From the NCBI RefSeq assembly GCF_902706295.1, contig NZ_CACSJJ010000007.1:124001-188000 (forward strand): a DNA stretch of 64,000 bases, read 5' to 3'. The number at the start of each line of letters is the position of its first letter. Position 1 is the stretch's first letter. Source of the stretch: Arthrobacter sp. 18067 (GTDB lineage Bacteria > Actinomycetota > Actinomycetes > Actinomycetales > Micrococcaceae). Under the pieces are notes generated by a model. The model had not been told where the DNA came from. It worked only from the letters and a program-made list of their open reading frames with translations, and did not search any database. A program made the position numbers and the translations under genes. Of the stretch, positions 53,615-62,205 are shown one piece after another.

Positions 53615-54808
53615 TTAGGCGGCCGCTTCCACCTTCGCCAGCCGGGCGTTGAGCCGGTCTACTTCGTCGAGGACCTCGGTGGCTGCCCACGCCTTGCTGC
53701 GCTTGCTCTGGGTGATTGGCGTGATGACACCAGCCGTCGTAAGTCTGTCCAGGGGGCCGTACACGGACGTCTCGGCCACTCCGGCGATGTGCGCTGCATG
53801 ATTCGCTTCGAATACGGGCCGCTCCAAAAGCCACGGGATGATCTTCTCCTCGGCGGAGCCCTTGCGCGGCTTGGACATCTCCAGCCACATCGCCGGCAAT
53901 GCGTCCAGAGCGGCCACGCTTTCCCTCGCGGCATCCGCAGCGCGCAGGGCGGAGTTGGCCAGGTAAAGCACGAACGGGTCGACGTCGCCGGTCCGGTAGT
54001 TGTTGACGAGGGTGAAGTACCGCTGCACATTGGCAACCATCGCTGAGGCGATGGGCGTCACTGTATTCTTCGTCAGGCCGCGCCGTCGGGAGATGGCACC
54101 GATGAGCGCCCGCCCGATGCGGCCGTTGCCGTCCGTGAAGGGGTGGATGGATTCGAACTGCGCGTGGGCAATCGCGGCCTGCGCCATGATCGGCACGTCG
54201 TCCCGGTTGCAGAAAGCCATCAGGTCTTCCATCAGCTCTGGCACCATTTCCGGCGGAGGGGGAACATGGACGGCTCCGCGCGGTGAGTAATCGCTGCCGC
54301 CGATCCAGTTCTGGACGTCCCGGATCTTCCCGGCGTGCTTCCAGTCCAGTGGGTCGTCCTTCATCAAGGTGTGGTGGGCCTTGAGGAGAGACTCCAGACG
54401 CACCATGCCACTCTTTCCGGCGTCGTCGATCATGAACTGCACGGCGTCGGCGGCGGCGACCATCGACCTGGCGTTCTCGCTGGCCTTCAAACCGATCATG
54501 GCCTTCGCGTAGTCGTTGCGGTTGGCGTCTACGTGTTCGATCTTTGAGGACGACACAGCCTCGCTGCGCAGGAGGAACCCGCTGATGGCGGCCATGCGCG
54601 TTCCGGCCGTGACATCCAGGGAGGCGACTGAGACCGCAGCTTTTTCCAATGCGACGATGGTTTCCCGGCTCGGGCTGTACCAGAGGTCCCCGATCATGGG
54701 TGGCAGGGAAACCTCGACTTCGGTGAACTCACGGTCTTCACGTGGGGCCCTCCCTGAAGTCGTCCAAGGTATGGTTTTGGAGCTGTGTGGCGGCCAGGCG
54801 TCAGTCAT
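53615..54808 (-). CDS. Fic/DOC-family protein (AMPylator-like)
   Basis: 397 residues. Fic motif HPFTDGNGRIGRALI near residue 221 (catalytic His, nucleotide-binding loop); N-terminal helical domain with an inhibitory-helix candidate SSSKIEHVD near residue 88, where the usual Gly/Asn after Glu is His. C-terminal wHTH-like segment (EANHAAHIAGVAETSVYGPLDRLTTAGVITPI). GAGGACT lies before ATG 54808. Such proteins transfer AMP to target hydroxyls or act as toxins; the autoinhibitory helix would keep it off. Confidence 0.9.
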   Translation of the reverse strand: MTDAWPPHSSKTIPWTTSGRAPREDREFTEVEVSLPPMIGDLWYSPSRETIVALEKAAVSVASLDVTAGTRMAAISGFLLRSEAVSSSKIEHVDANRNDYAKAMIGLKASENARSMVAAADAVQFMIDDAGKSGMVRLESLLKAHHTLMKDDPLDWKHAGKIRDVQNWIGGSDYSPRGAVHVPPPPEMVPELMEDLMAFCNRDDVPIMAQAAIAHAQFESIHPFTDGNGRIGRALIGAISRRRGLTKNTVTPIASAMVANVQRYFTLVNNYRTGDVDPFVLYLANSALRAADAARESVAALDALPAMWLEMSKPRKGSAEEKIIPWLLERPVFEANHAAHIAGVAETSVYGPLDRLTTAGVITPITQSKRSKAWAATEVLDEVDRLNARLAKVEAAA

Positions 54809-54878
54809 AGAGTCCTCAAAGTCTGAATAAGGATGGAGTTATTTAGATTTTAGCCATCAAATCAAAATAGTCCGACGG

Positions 54879-55079
54879 TTATTGCTCTTTTGATAAGCCG
54901 GTGTCGGAGACCTCAGATGGGGTCGCGACGACGACGGCGGGGGCGGCCATAAGCACGACGGTGACGGTGATGGCAGCCGTGGTCACCGTGCGGGCAGAGG
55001 TCGCGCGCAACGCAGGAACAAGGTGTCCGGCGTCCAGGCCCCGTGTCTGCAAAGACGCTTCGATTGGGCGGCAGGGCAT
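54879..55079 (-). CDS. Possible small membrane protein
   Basis: 66 residues with a hydrophobic stretch TAAITVTVVLMAAPAVVVATP after a basic N-terminal part and a short polar tail. The pattern looks like a single-span protein, but the codon pattern is not decisive. It is the best candidate in an otherwise gene-poor region. Confidence 0.3.
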   Translation of the reverse strand: MPCRPIEASLQTRGLDAGHLVPALRATSARTVTTAAITVTVVLMAAPAVVVATPSEVSDTGLSKEQ

Positions 55080-56053
55080 GAGAGCCAGGGTTACAAGCGA
55101 GCTGTGGTCAGTATGCCGTCAGGCGTCTCACAAACTCTAGTTAAGATGGATCAATTCTGCCGCCGGAAGTATTGCCCGCTGACTGGCCATGGGTGTCTCA
55201 TGCACTCTGTCTCATCGTGGCGTCTCGTTAGTCCATAGGGACCCGCGAGACGAGATAGACGTTGACCTTCCTTATGCACTGAAGAGGAAGCAAATCAACT
55301 GATCCTCGCCCGCCGGAGGTGGGCAGCGATCCTGGGGCTGCTATCAAGGGCTGATGAGAACCTGGGCAATGCGGCTATGAGCTGCCCTGGCGCGCCTTGT
55401 CACTGCGAACACCAGCTCGTGACGCGAGGACCAGCCGTCCTCTGACGTAAGCCAGCGCTATGGGCGTCGGAGGCCCCTGTGTCGCGGCAGAAGTCCCCGA
55501 TGCAAGGCCAGCCGGAAGGTGCGCTGAAGTCGGGCGATTGCTGGTGGATTATCGTTGCCTAGGGCGGCATCTAGAAGGGCGATGTTGGGTGTTGTCGGAG
55601 GGAGCTGCGGTTGCGTTTGGAGGAGCCGTTCGGGGTGTTCGGTCATGGCCAACATGATTCCTCCGAGACCTGGTTGTCCGGCGATTAATTCGATGTCAGC
55701 AGCCCCAACGGTTGGTTCCTTCGCCGCTGATCCGGACCCAGGCGTTGGGCGTCGTCGCCCACCGCTGCCCTGAACCTGGCTGCAAGCTTGCCCTTTTTCG
55801 GACGCCGTCTTCAAGGTCGAAGATAACAGATAGGAATGGGAGAACGAGGCGCACTTGAGCCCGGTTCCGTTGGTCCAAAGTTGGTTTGCTCCAAGTTCTG
55901 CACGTCAGTATCAGTCGCCATCTGGCTGGGGGCAGTCGCCAACTAAGGCCAGCGCTGACTTCTTTCCAGCACGGGAAATAGTCAACGTGCCAGATGTTCA
56001 GTGTGCCTGATCAACAACTACGAGAGGAACGGCCCTACAAATCCGCAGTTGGT
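55080..56053. other. Gene-poor, apparently decayed stretch
   Basis: No frame looks convincingly coding. A - strand frame at 55458-55814 has a short protein-like part (AADIELIAGQPGLGGIMLAMTEHPERLL) but low-complexity ends. The heptamer GTCGCCA recurs at 55915-55921, 55936-55942 and 56066-56072. It may be degraded accessory DNA. Confidence 0.4.
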
Positions 56054-56074
56054 ATCTGGCGGTTGTCGCCAGAT
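56054..56074. repeat. Inverted repeat, 8-bp perfect arms
   Basis: ATCTGGCG-GTTGT-CGCCAGAT, upstream of a TTGACA hexamer at 56106-56111. It could be an operator of a lost gene. Confidence 0.45.
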
Positions 56075-56174
56075 AGCTTCCGATCTCTCAAGTAGTTTTT
56101 TTGAATTGACAGGGTAGTTGGCCACTGCCGATTTTGGTCCACTGTCCGGCCAATCGCATCTGTTCACACGATGT

Positions 56175-56211
56175 GATGCTGCCTCCGCCGTCCTGCGCCG
56201 GAGGCGGCATC
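56175..56211. terminator. Hairpin, likely terminator of the galU remnant
   Basis: GATGCTGCCTCCG (56175-56187) pairs with CGGAGGCGGCATC (56199-56211), one wobble, 11-base loop. It lies 17 bases beyond the stop of the - strand galU remnant. Confidence 0.55.
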
Positions 56212-56227
56212 ATTTAACGGCGCTAAG

Positions 56228-56657
56228 TCAGGTACAAGGTCTGTGGATCTCCCACAGTGCGGTTCGGAGCCCGGGACCTGTGTCCCCGCGTTTCAAGGCT
56301 ACGGTCATGACGGCTTTGAGGTAGCTGAGTTTGTCGCCGGTATCGAAGCGGCGGCCTCTGAAGATCACGCGATGCACACCGGAGCCCTCACCCTCGGAGA
56401 CTGCCAGGGTCTGCAGGGCATCCGTGGGCTGGATTTCCCCTCCACGCCCTGGCGGGGTTTGCTCGAGGACATCAAAGATGCGGGGGTGCAGGACATAGCG
56501 CCCGATGATGGCAAGGTTCGGGGTTTTTCAACGAGGCCACGGATCCTGAGAGACCCGTCAACCTCGATGGAGGCAACATCGGCGCAACCGTACGCGTTGA
56601 TCTGTTCCGGCTCGACCTCCATCAAGGCCACCACCGAGCCTCCAGGCCACAGTTACT
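56228..56657 (-). pseudogene. galU: galU (UTP-glucose-1-phosphate uridylyltransferase) remnant
   Basis: On the - strand the first part reads GGSVVALMEVEPEQINAYGCADV...LRIRGLVEKP, then the GalU sequence continues after a frameshift near 56520 as NLAIIGRYVLHPRIFDVLEQTPPGRGGEIQ, ...FDTGDKLSYLKAVMTVALKRGD, ending at 56228. The N-terminal nucleotide-binding half is missing and an in-frame TAA lies just upstream. The remaining sequence is clearly the C-terminal half of actinobacterial GalU. Not functional. Confidence 0.85.
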
Positions 56658-56784
56658 GTGGGCTAGGGAAAGTGGAAGAGAAGGCCCGGTCCTGACGGAT
56701 CGAGCCTTCTCTTGCACTGTCAATACTGGGGGCTTCACACGCCTTATTGGCGCGGCGTCTGCACGGGTTGGCAGATCGCTGCCG

Positions 56785-57666
56785 CTACTTGGCGGCGAGG
56801 TGTTGAGCTTCGCTGACCACACCAGCGTCGCTGGACGTCAGCAGCTGCAGTGCTTCGGCCGCCGGCGTCCCGGGGTCAGCGGCGTACATGAGGATCCGGT
56901 GGCCTGATTCATCGGGCGGGGTCAGGACCTCGAAGTTCAGCTCCAGATCGCCCACCTCCGGGTGGTGCATGTACTTCAGCCCCGACATGCAGTTCTCCAC
57001 CGGGTGCCGTGCCCACAAGTTCGCGAATTCTTCGCTGTTCATGGTCAGCTCACCGACCAGCGAAGCGAGCTCCGGGTCGTCGGTGGAGTGTCCGGCCACC
57101 AGACGTAGTGACGACACCGCGCGTGTGGCCTCCTCAAGCCATCGTGTGTACAGCTCACGGGTGTGTCGATCCAGGAACAACAGCCGCGTCATGTTCGGCC
57201 GCGTCGAAGGCGTTTCCGGCGAGGCGAAGTCAAGATGACCGGCTACAAGTCGGTGACCGATGCGGTTCCAGGCCAGCACTTCGCTGCGGCGCCCCAAGAC
57301 CACTGCAGGTGTGTTGGACATTGACTGGATCAATCGCAGGGTACCCGGCCTGACCTTATCGGGCTTAGTCAACGTGCGCCGTTTGGTCGTGCCGGGCCGG
57401 GCAAGGTTGAACAGATGCGCGCGCTCGTCCGTATTCAGGTTCAAGGCCCGGGCGATGGCGTCGATGACCGCCTCGGAGGCGTTGTTGCTCAGGCCCTGCT
57501 CCAGACGGGTGTAGTAGGTGTTGCTGACGCCGGCCAGCATGGCGAGCTCTTCACGGCGGAGGCCTGGTACGCGGCGGATGCCGTAGTTGAGAAGGCCGAC
57601 GTCCTCTGGCTGTAAGGCAGCTCTTCGGACGCGAAGGAACTCCCCAAGTTCACTTGGATTACTCAT
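56785..57666 (-). CDS. MmyB-type helix-turn-helix regulator
   Basis: 293 residues: an XRE HTH (RRVPGLRREELAMLAGVSNTYYTRLEQGLSNNASEAVIDAIARALNLNTDERAHLFNLA, about 32-92) and an MmyB-like ligand-binding domain (VLAWNRIGHRLVAGHLDF, MSGLKYMHHPEVGDLELNFEVLTPPDESGHRILMYAADPGTPAAEAL). Such regulators bind small hydrophobic ligands and control neighbouring genes. Start ATG 57666 is chosen; ATG 57675 would add three residues. Divergent from the drug-exporter gene, which is the expected target. Confidence 0.9.
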   Translation of the reverse strand: MSNPSELGEFLRVRRAALQPEDVGLLNYGIRRVPGLRREELAMLAGVSNTYYTRLEQGLSNNASEAVIDAIARALNLNTDERAHLFNLARPGTTKRRTLTKPDKVRPGTLRLIQSMSNTPAVVLGRRSEVLAWNRIGHRLVAGHLDFASPETPSTRPNMTRLLFLDRHTRELYTRWLEEATRAVSSLRLVAGHSTDDPELASLVGELTMNSEEFANLWARHPVENCMSGLKYMHHPEVGDLELNFEVLTPPDESGHRILMYAADPGTPAAEALQLLTSSDAGVVSEAQHLAAK

Positions 57667-57743
57667 GCGCCCCATTCTGCCGGTCTTCCCCTGCCCTGTC
57701 CTGTCCCTGCCAGTGACACCCTAAACGTCAAGACGCATTTCGT

Positions 57744-57756
57744 TCTTGTGACAAGA
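57744..57756. promoter_or_regulatory. Candidate operator between MmyB regulator and exporter
   Basis: TCTTGT-G-ACAAGA, a perfect 6-1-6 palindrome in the 246-base divergent region, 77 bases upstream of the regulator start and 157 before the exporter. Confidence 0.4.
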
Positions 57757-57912
57757 CAATGGCAAAAAGCGAGGTAGGACGCATCTTGCCCGTCACTGTC
57801 ACTGTCAGTGGTAGGCAGAAGGGGGTGTGGTTGATCCCCGGGCATTCCGTGACTGTGGAGTTGTGAAGATGCCGCCAAAGGGCGGCCACTCCTCCAGAGA
57901 AGGATCACCGCT

Positions 57913-59385
57913 ATGACCACCCAACCGGATGTCACCACAGGACCCGGCGTACCACCCTCAATTGACGCGCAACCGAATACCGCCCCAGACAGGCGCATGA
58001 CCGACCGTCAGCGGCTGGCACTTATTGTCCTGCTCGCGGCGAGCTTTACCCTCGCTGTCGACTTCTCCATCCTCACCGTAGCCCTCCCAGCGATCGGCAC
58101 CGATGTCGGCTTCAGCCTGGAGAACCTCCAGTGGATCGCTACAGCGTTCGCACTCTGCGCAGCCGGCCTGACTCTGCTGTTCGGACGCGTCGCCGACATC
58201 GCCGGGCGGCGAAAGATGTTCATCATCGGCATGACCCTGCTGGGCGTAGCGTCGCTTGCCGGCGGCTTGGCCGCCGACCCGGCTTTGTTGCTTATCGCCC
58301 GCGTCGGCCAAGGGGTCGCTACGGCCATTGTCGTTCCTGCTGCCCTGTCGCTGTTGCTGGCATCCTTCCCGGAAGGCCCACTGCGCGATAAGGCACTGGG
58401 CCTTAACGGGTCGCTGATGGCTGCGGGCTTCACGACCGGCGCTATCCTCGGCGGACTCCTGACAGACCTGCTGAGCTGGCGGTGGGCGTTCTTCATTAAC
58501 GTACCCGTGGCGATCGCAGTACTGGTTATCGCCCCCATCGTCCTCGCCGAGAGCAAGCCCACCACGAAGTTGAAACTGGACGTCCCGGGTGCCATCACCG
58601 TTACCCTTGGCCTTCTGGCACTTGTCTTCGGTTTGACCAACGCCGCCGAGCACTCCTGGACCAACCCGCTGACTCTGGGCTCCCTTGCGGCAGCTGTTGT
58701 TCTTTTTGTTGCTTTTGTCGCGGTCGAACGCCGGGCGATCTCGCCGCTGGTACCGCTGGAGATTCTGAAACGCTCCACCGTCGCCTGGGGCAACATCGCC
58801 GGCATTCTGGCATTCGTCACTGAAACGTCCCTGGTATTCCTGCTGACGCTCTACCTGCAGCAGGTTCTCGGGTACACCCCGCTCGGTGCCGGGCTCGCTT
58901 TCGCAGTCCTTGGCCTCGGCACAGTACTCGGTGGCGTTCTTGGCCCCAAAGTCATCGGAAAGATCGGCAATAAGAAAGCCATCGTTTACGGATTCATCGT
59001 CCAGGCCATTGCGACCGGCGCCCTTGTCTTACTCAGCGCAGATCCCGCCTCCATCGGTCTGCTGCTGGTCGCCACCTTCATCGGAGGTGTAGCCAACCTT
59101 GTCGTCATCGTCGGATTCATGGTCACGGCAACCTCCAGCCTGCCCGATGAAGAACAAGGACTCGCCACTGGGCTGGCAACCATGAGCCAGCAGATCGGTA
59201 TCACCATGGGCATCCCGATCATGAGCGCCATCTTCACGGCCCAAATCCTCACCATCGGGAACAACGAAGCCCCGGCCGTCCTCAGCGGCGTCACCACCGC
59301 CATCTGGGTCAACACGGGCCTTTGCCTGCTCACGGCACTGGTTGTGGGCCTGTTCCTGCGTAAGCCGGCTCTGTCCACCAACTGA
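57913..59385 (+). CDS. MFS drug exporter, DHA2 (EmrB/QacA) family
   Basis: 490 residues with 14 predicted helices. Motif A-like GRVADIAGRRKMFIIGM between helices 2 and 3; acidic residue in helix 1 (AVDFSILTVALPAIG), as in DHA2 proton antiporters; motif C-like GLNGSLMAAGFTTGAILGGLL in helix 5. ATG with GAGAAGGA upstream. Exports hydrophobic cations or antibiotics from the cytoplasm. Confidence 0.92.
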   Translation: MTTQPDVTTGPGVPPSIDAQPNTAPDRRMTDRQRLALIVLLAASFTLAVDFSILTVALPAIGTDVGFSLENLQWIATAFALCAAGLTLLFGRVADIAGRRKMFIIGMTLLGVASLAGGLAADPALLLIARVGQGVATAIVVPAALSLLLASFPEGPLRDKALGLNGSLMAAGFTTGAILGGLLTDLLSWRWAFFINVPVAIAVLVIAPIVLAESKPTTKLKLDVPGAITVTLGLLALVFGLTNAAEHSWTNPLTLGSLAAAVVLFVAFVAVERRAISPLVPLEILKRSTVAWGNIAGILAFVTETSLVFLLTLYLQQVLGYTPLGAGLAFAVLGLGTVLGGVLGPKVIGKIGNKKAIVYGFIVQAIATGALVLLSADPASIGLLLVATFIGGVANLVVIVGFMVTATSSLPDEEQGLATGLATMSQQIGITMGIPIMSAIFTAQILTIGNNEAPAVLSGVTTAIWVNTGLCLLTALVVGLFLRKPALSTN

Positions 59386-59510
59386 ACCCAACAGGCAGAA
59401 GCCCCCACGCGATCGGCTTCGTCGTGAGGAGATTATGGTTCTGAACCTTCTTAGCCTTGTCCACGTCTTTAGATCAGGGGAGGATATTCGACATCGTCGG
59501 GAGGTTCGCC

Positions 59511-60485
59511 ATGGTGCAGCTTGAAAAGTTCGAAAAGTACTTGATTGAAGAGTTCTACGACGACTACCGGTCGGGGGACCTGTCGCACAAGACATTCACC
59601 AAGCGGGTGGCATTCATCATGGGAAGCATGACCGCGGCTGCGGCGGCCATGACCTTGGTGGGCTGTACGCCGGACGAGGTTCCCCGGACCACGGACCCAA
59701 TGCCAACGCCATCGCCCACGTCGTCGGCCACATCAGCGGGGGGCACCACCACCGCGGTACCCAACGCCAAGAGCCCCTTGTCGGTTCCGGAGGGCGCAGC
59801 CGGACTGACGACGGCCACGGTGAAGTTCAACTCCGGCGGAACTGAGATCAGCGGCTACCTTGCCCGGCCGGAGGGAAGTCAAAAGGGCCCCGGGGTCCTG
59901 ATCTGTCATGAGAACAGAGGCCTCACTGCGCACATCCAGGACGTCGCGCGTCGCTTCGCCAAGGAAGGTTACGCAGCGCTGGCACTGGATCTGCTGAGCC
60001 GGGAAGGCGGTACGGCGAACATGGACCCGGATGCCGTCCCCGGTGCACTGACGCAGGCAGGTGCACAACGGCACGTGAACGATTTCAAGGCCGCCTTCGA
60101 CTACCTCAATGGCCAGGACTTCGTCGAAGAAGGCCGCATCGCCATGGTTGGCTTCTGCTTCGGCGGCGGTATTACGTGGCAGGCATCCACGGAAATCAGT
60201 GGGCTCAAGGCAACATCTGCCTTCTACGGTCCAGCGCCGGATTTGGCTAAGGTACCCACCATCAAGCCAGCCGTGTTTGGTGTCTACGCGGAGAATGACG
60301 CACGTATCACCGGCGCGATGCCCCAATTCCAGGAAGCACTGGACGCGTCAACCGTCAAACATCAGATGAAGGTCTACCCGGGCGTGGACCACGCGTTCCA
60401 CAACGACACCAGTGAACGCTACGTCGAGGCCCAGGCGACGGCAGCATGGAACGACACCCTGACGTGGTTCAGGGACAATGTCTAG
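59511..60485 (+). CDS. Lipid-anchored dienelactone hydrolase-family protein
   Basis: 324 residues. After a 30-residue polar start (LEKFEKYLIEEFYDDYRSGDLSHKTFTKR) comes a hydrophobic stretch with lipobox-like MTLVGC (Cys at about 52) and a Thr/Ser/Pro linker. The hydrolase domain follows: nucleophile Cys in GFCFGGG, Asp in ENDARI, His in DHAFH. Dienelactone hydrolases are normally cytoplasmic, so export to the outer face is notable. GGGAGG precedes ATG 59511; the longer frame from 59457 is unnecessary. Confidence 0.85.
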   Translation: MVQLEKFEKYLIEEFYDDYRSGDLSHKTFTKRVAFIMGSMTAAAAAMTLVGCTPDEVPRTTDPMPTPSPTSSATSAGGTTTAVPNAKSPLSVPEGAAGLTTATVKFNSGGTEISGYLARPEGSQKGPGVLICHENRGLTAHIQDVARRFAKEGYAALALDLLSREGGTANMDPDAVPGALTQAGAQRHVNDFKAAFDYLNGQDFVEEGRIAMVGFCFGGGITWQASTEISGLKATSAFYGPAPDLAKVPTIKPAVFGVYAENDARITGAMPQFQEALDASTVKHQMKVYPGVDHAFHNDTSERYVEAQATAAWNDTLTWFRDNV

Positions 60486-60497
60486 CCCAGCCAGACC

Positions 60498-61586
60498 TCA
60501 CCCGTTTAGCCGTGCAGCCTCACTTGCCAGCTCGGCTTCCAACGTCTCGATGCTCGGCAGGCTCGCAACTAATTCATCCGGCAAGGAGTCTGCCAGGGAG
60601 GTTCTCCACTCAGCGATGCCCACGGGCGCGTTGAACCCCCGCAGCGCGTATTCCGCGACCACACTGTTCTTCTCCTTGCACAGCAGGAGGCCGATGGTGG
60701 GCTTGTCATCGGGGTGTGCCATGAGGTCGTCCACGGCTGCCATATACATGCCCAGTTGCCCGAGGAACCCGGGTTCAAACTTCACCGCCTTGAGCTCGAT
60801 CACCATGTAGCAGCGCAACTTCAGGTGGTAGAACAGCAGGTCTGCGAAGAACTCGTCCCCGGCAATCTCCAATCGAACCTGCTCGCCAACAAAGGCAAAG
60901 CCCTGCCCCAGTTCAAGCAGGAATTTCTCCACGTGCTTCACCAACTGCAGCTCCAGGTCCCGTTCAGTGTGCCGATCACTCATGGACAGAAAATCGAAGA
61001 CGTAGGGGTCCTTGGTCGCCTGCTGCGCGAGATCCGAATCTGCAGGGATCATCGTGGAGGCAAAGTTGGTGATGGCCTGCCCTGATCGTTCGTGCAGGCG
61101 GGTAGAAATCTGGTGTGTCAGGACGTTGCGGGACCATCCGTGTTGGGCGGCCGCCGCTGCGTACCAGAGGCGCGTGGCGGCGTCGTCGAGTTTCTCCAGC
61201 AGGGCGATCTGGTGATACCAGGGCAATGTTGCAAGCGGCGCTTGCAACATTGGGAAGTCCGGCCAGGCCTGCGCGAAGCTCTTCATGTACCGGAGGTTCC
61301 TGGGGGAGAAGCCCTTTGCTTCGGGGAAGCGGGTCCGGATATCGGCGGACAATCGCGTCACCACTTTGGCACCCCAGCCTTGTTCGGATTCACGTTCTGC
61401 GAGCTGACGACCGATGCTCCAGTAGGAATTCAACACCTCGCTGTTGGCGGCTGCCAGCGCCCGGGTCCTGCCGACGCGCACTTCCTGAGCCACGGTATTG
61501 AGCAAGGTGGGATACCAGTCGGGCATGGACGAAGCAGCCGGGACACCCGGAAAAGATGCCTCGGTGGCGAGCTCTTGGGACGGCAT
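60498..61586 (-). CDS. DUF1016/PDDEXK nuclease-domain protein (YhcG-like)
   Basis: 362 residues. N-terminal DUF1016 helical domain (VLNSYWSIGRQLAERESEQGWGAKVVTRLSADIRTRFP, then FSPRNLRYMKSFAQAWP) and a C-terminal PDDEXK-like part: FADLLFYHLKLRCYMVIELKAVKFEPGFLGQLGMYMAAVDDLM, with D and ExK seen. These proteins are linked to mobile DNA and defence. ATG 61586 has AGGAG 6 bases before it and is preferred to 61613 or the longer frame. Confidence 0.85.
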   Translation of the reverse strand: MPSQELATEASFPGVPAASSMPDWYPTLLNTVAQEVRVGRTRALAAANSEVLNSYWSIGRQLAERESEQGWGAKVVTRLSADIRTRFPEAKGFSPRNLRYMKSFAQAWPDFPMLQAPLATLPWYHQIALLEKLDDAATRLWYAAAAAQHGWSRNVLTHQISTRLHERSGQAITNFASTMIPADSDLAQQATKDPYVFDFLSMSDRHTERDLELQLVKHVEKFLLELGQGFAFVGEQVRLEIAGDEFFADLLFYHLKLRCYMVIELKAVKFEPGFLGQLGMYMAAVDDLMAHPDDKPTIGLLLCKEKNSVVAEYALRGFNAPVGIAEWRTSLADSLPDELVASLPSIETLEAELASEAARLNG

Positions 61587-61646
61587 ATTGCTCCTGTCGG
61601 TTGCTGTTGGCATCACGCTATGGTGAGGCACTGACAAAATAGACGG

Positions 61647-62138
61647 GTGAGTGAAGCCGCCGAATTTGTGGACTACACGCTGCAGCGTGAGTCGTCCTGG
61701 GAAAAGGCCGATGAGGCCAGTGAGCGCCTCGGCGAAGCCATGAAGGTATACGGCGCGTCCGTGGGCGCAGTTCGCGGAACAATCCGGGATGCCCTGAAGC
61801 GGTACAAGAACCTTAACCATGACGACATCACCGCCTTGAGCTCGGAACTTTGGGAGGAGCCGGTCTTCGAAAGGCGCCTCGCAGCTGTGGTTCTGTTGCA
61901 GACCAAAGTGGGGCTCCTCGTCAACACGGACCTGACCCGCATCGAAGGTTTCATCCGGGACGCCGGGACGCGGGAACTAGTGGATCCTCTGGCCAACGAT
62001 GTGGTGGGGCCCTTGCTGGCCCGGCTCGAAGGGCTGGCGAAGGACCGCGCTGAGCGCGTTCTGGAGCGTTGGGGGACCGATGCGGACCCTGAATTGCGCC
62101 ATGCCGCAGCCCTCGCCACAGGCGGCCCCACCCCTTGA
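61647..62138 (+). CDS. Short AlkD-like HEAT-repeat protein
   Basis: 163 residues resembling the N-terminal part of AlkD/DNA-alkylation-repair HEAT proteins (VYGASVGAVRGTIRDALKRYKNLNHDDITALSSELWEEPVFERRLAAVVLLQTKVGLLV). Members are usually about 220 residues, so the C-terminal repeats and part of the DNA-binding surface are missing; catalytic ability is doubtful. GTG start. Next to a nuclease-like gene on the other strand. Confidence 0.65.
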   Translation: MSEAAEFVDYTLQRESSWEKADEASERLGEAMKVYGASVGAVRGTIRDALKRYKNLNHDDITALSSELWEEPVFERRLAAVVLLQTKVGLLVNTDLTRIEGFIRDAGTRELVDPLANDVVGPLLARLEGLAKDRAERVLERWGTDADPELRHAAALATGGPTP

Positions 62139-62205
62139 TAAGCATCGGCGACCGGCCTAGCGTTTCCCTCAACACATGCCAGTGAATTGAGAGGCAGGTT
62201 GTTTG

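Noticed and set aside
55458..55814. A 118-codon - strand ORF
   Set aside because: Part of it looks protein-like, but both ends are low complexity, no RBS is visible and no family was recognised; mentioned only within the decayed region.
56243..56695. A 150-codon + strand ORF
   Set aside because: It is antisense to the recognisable galU remnant.
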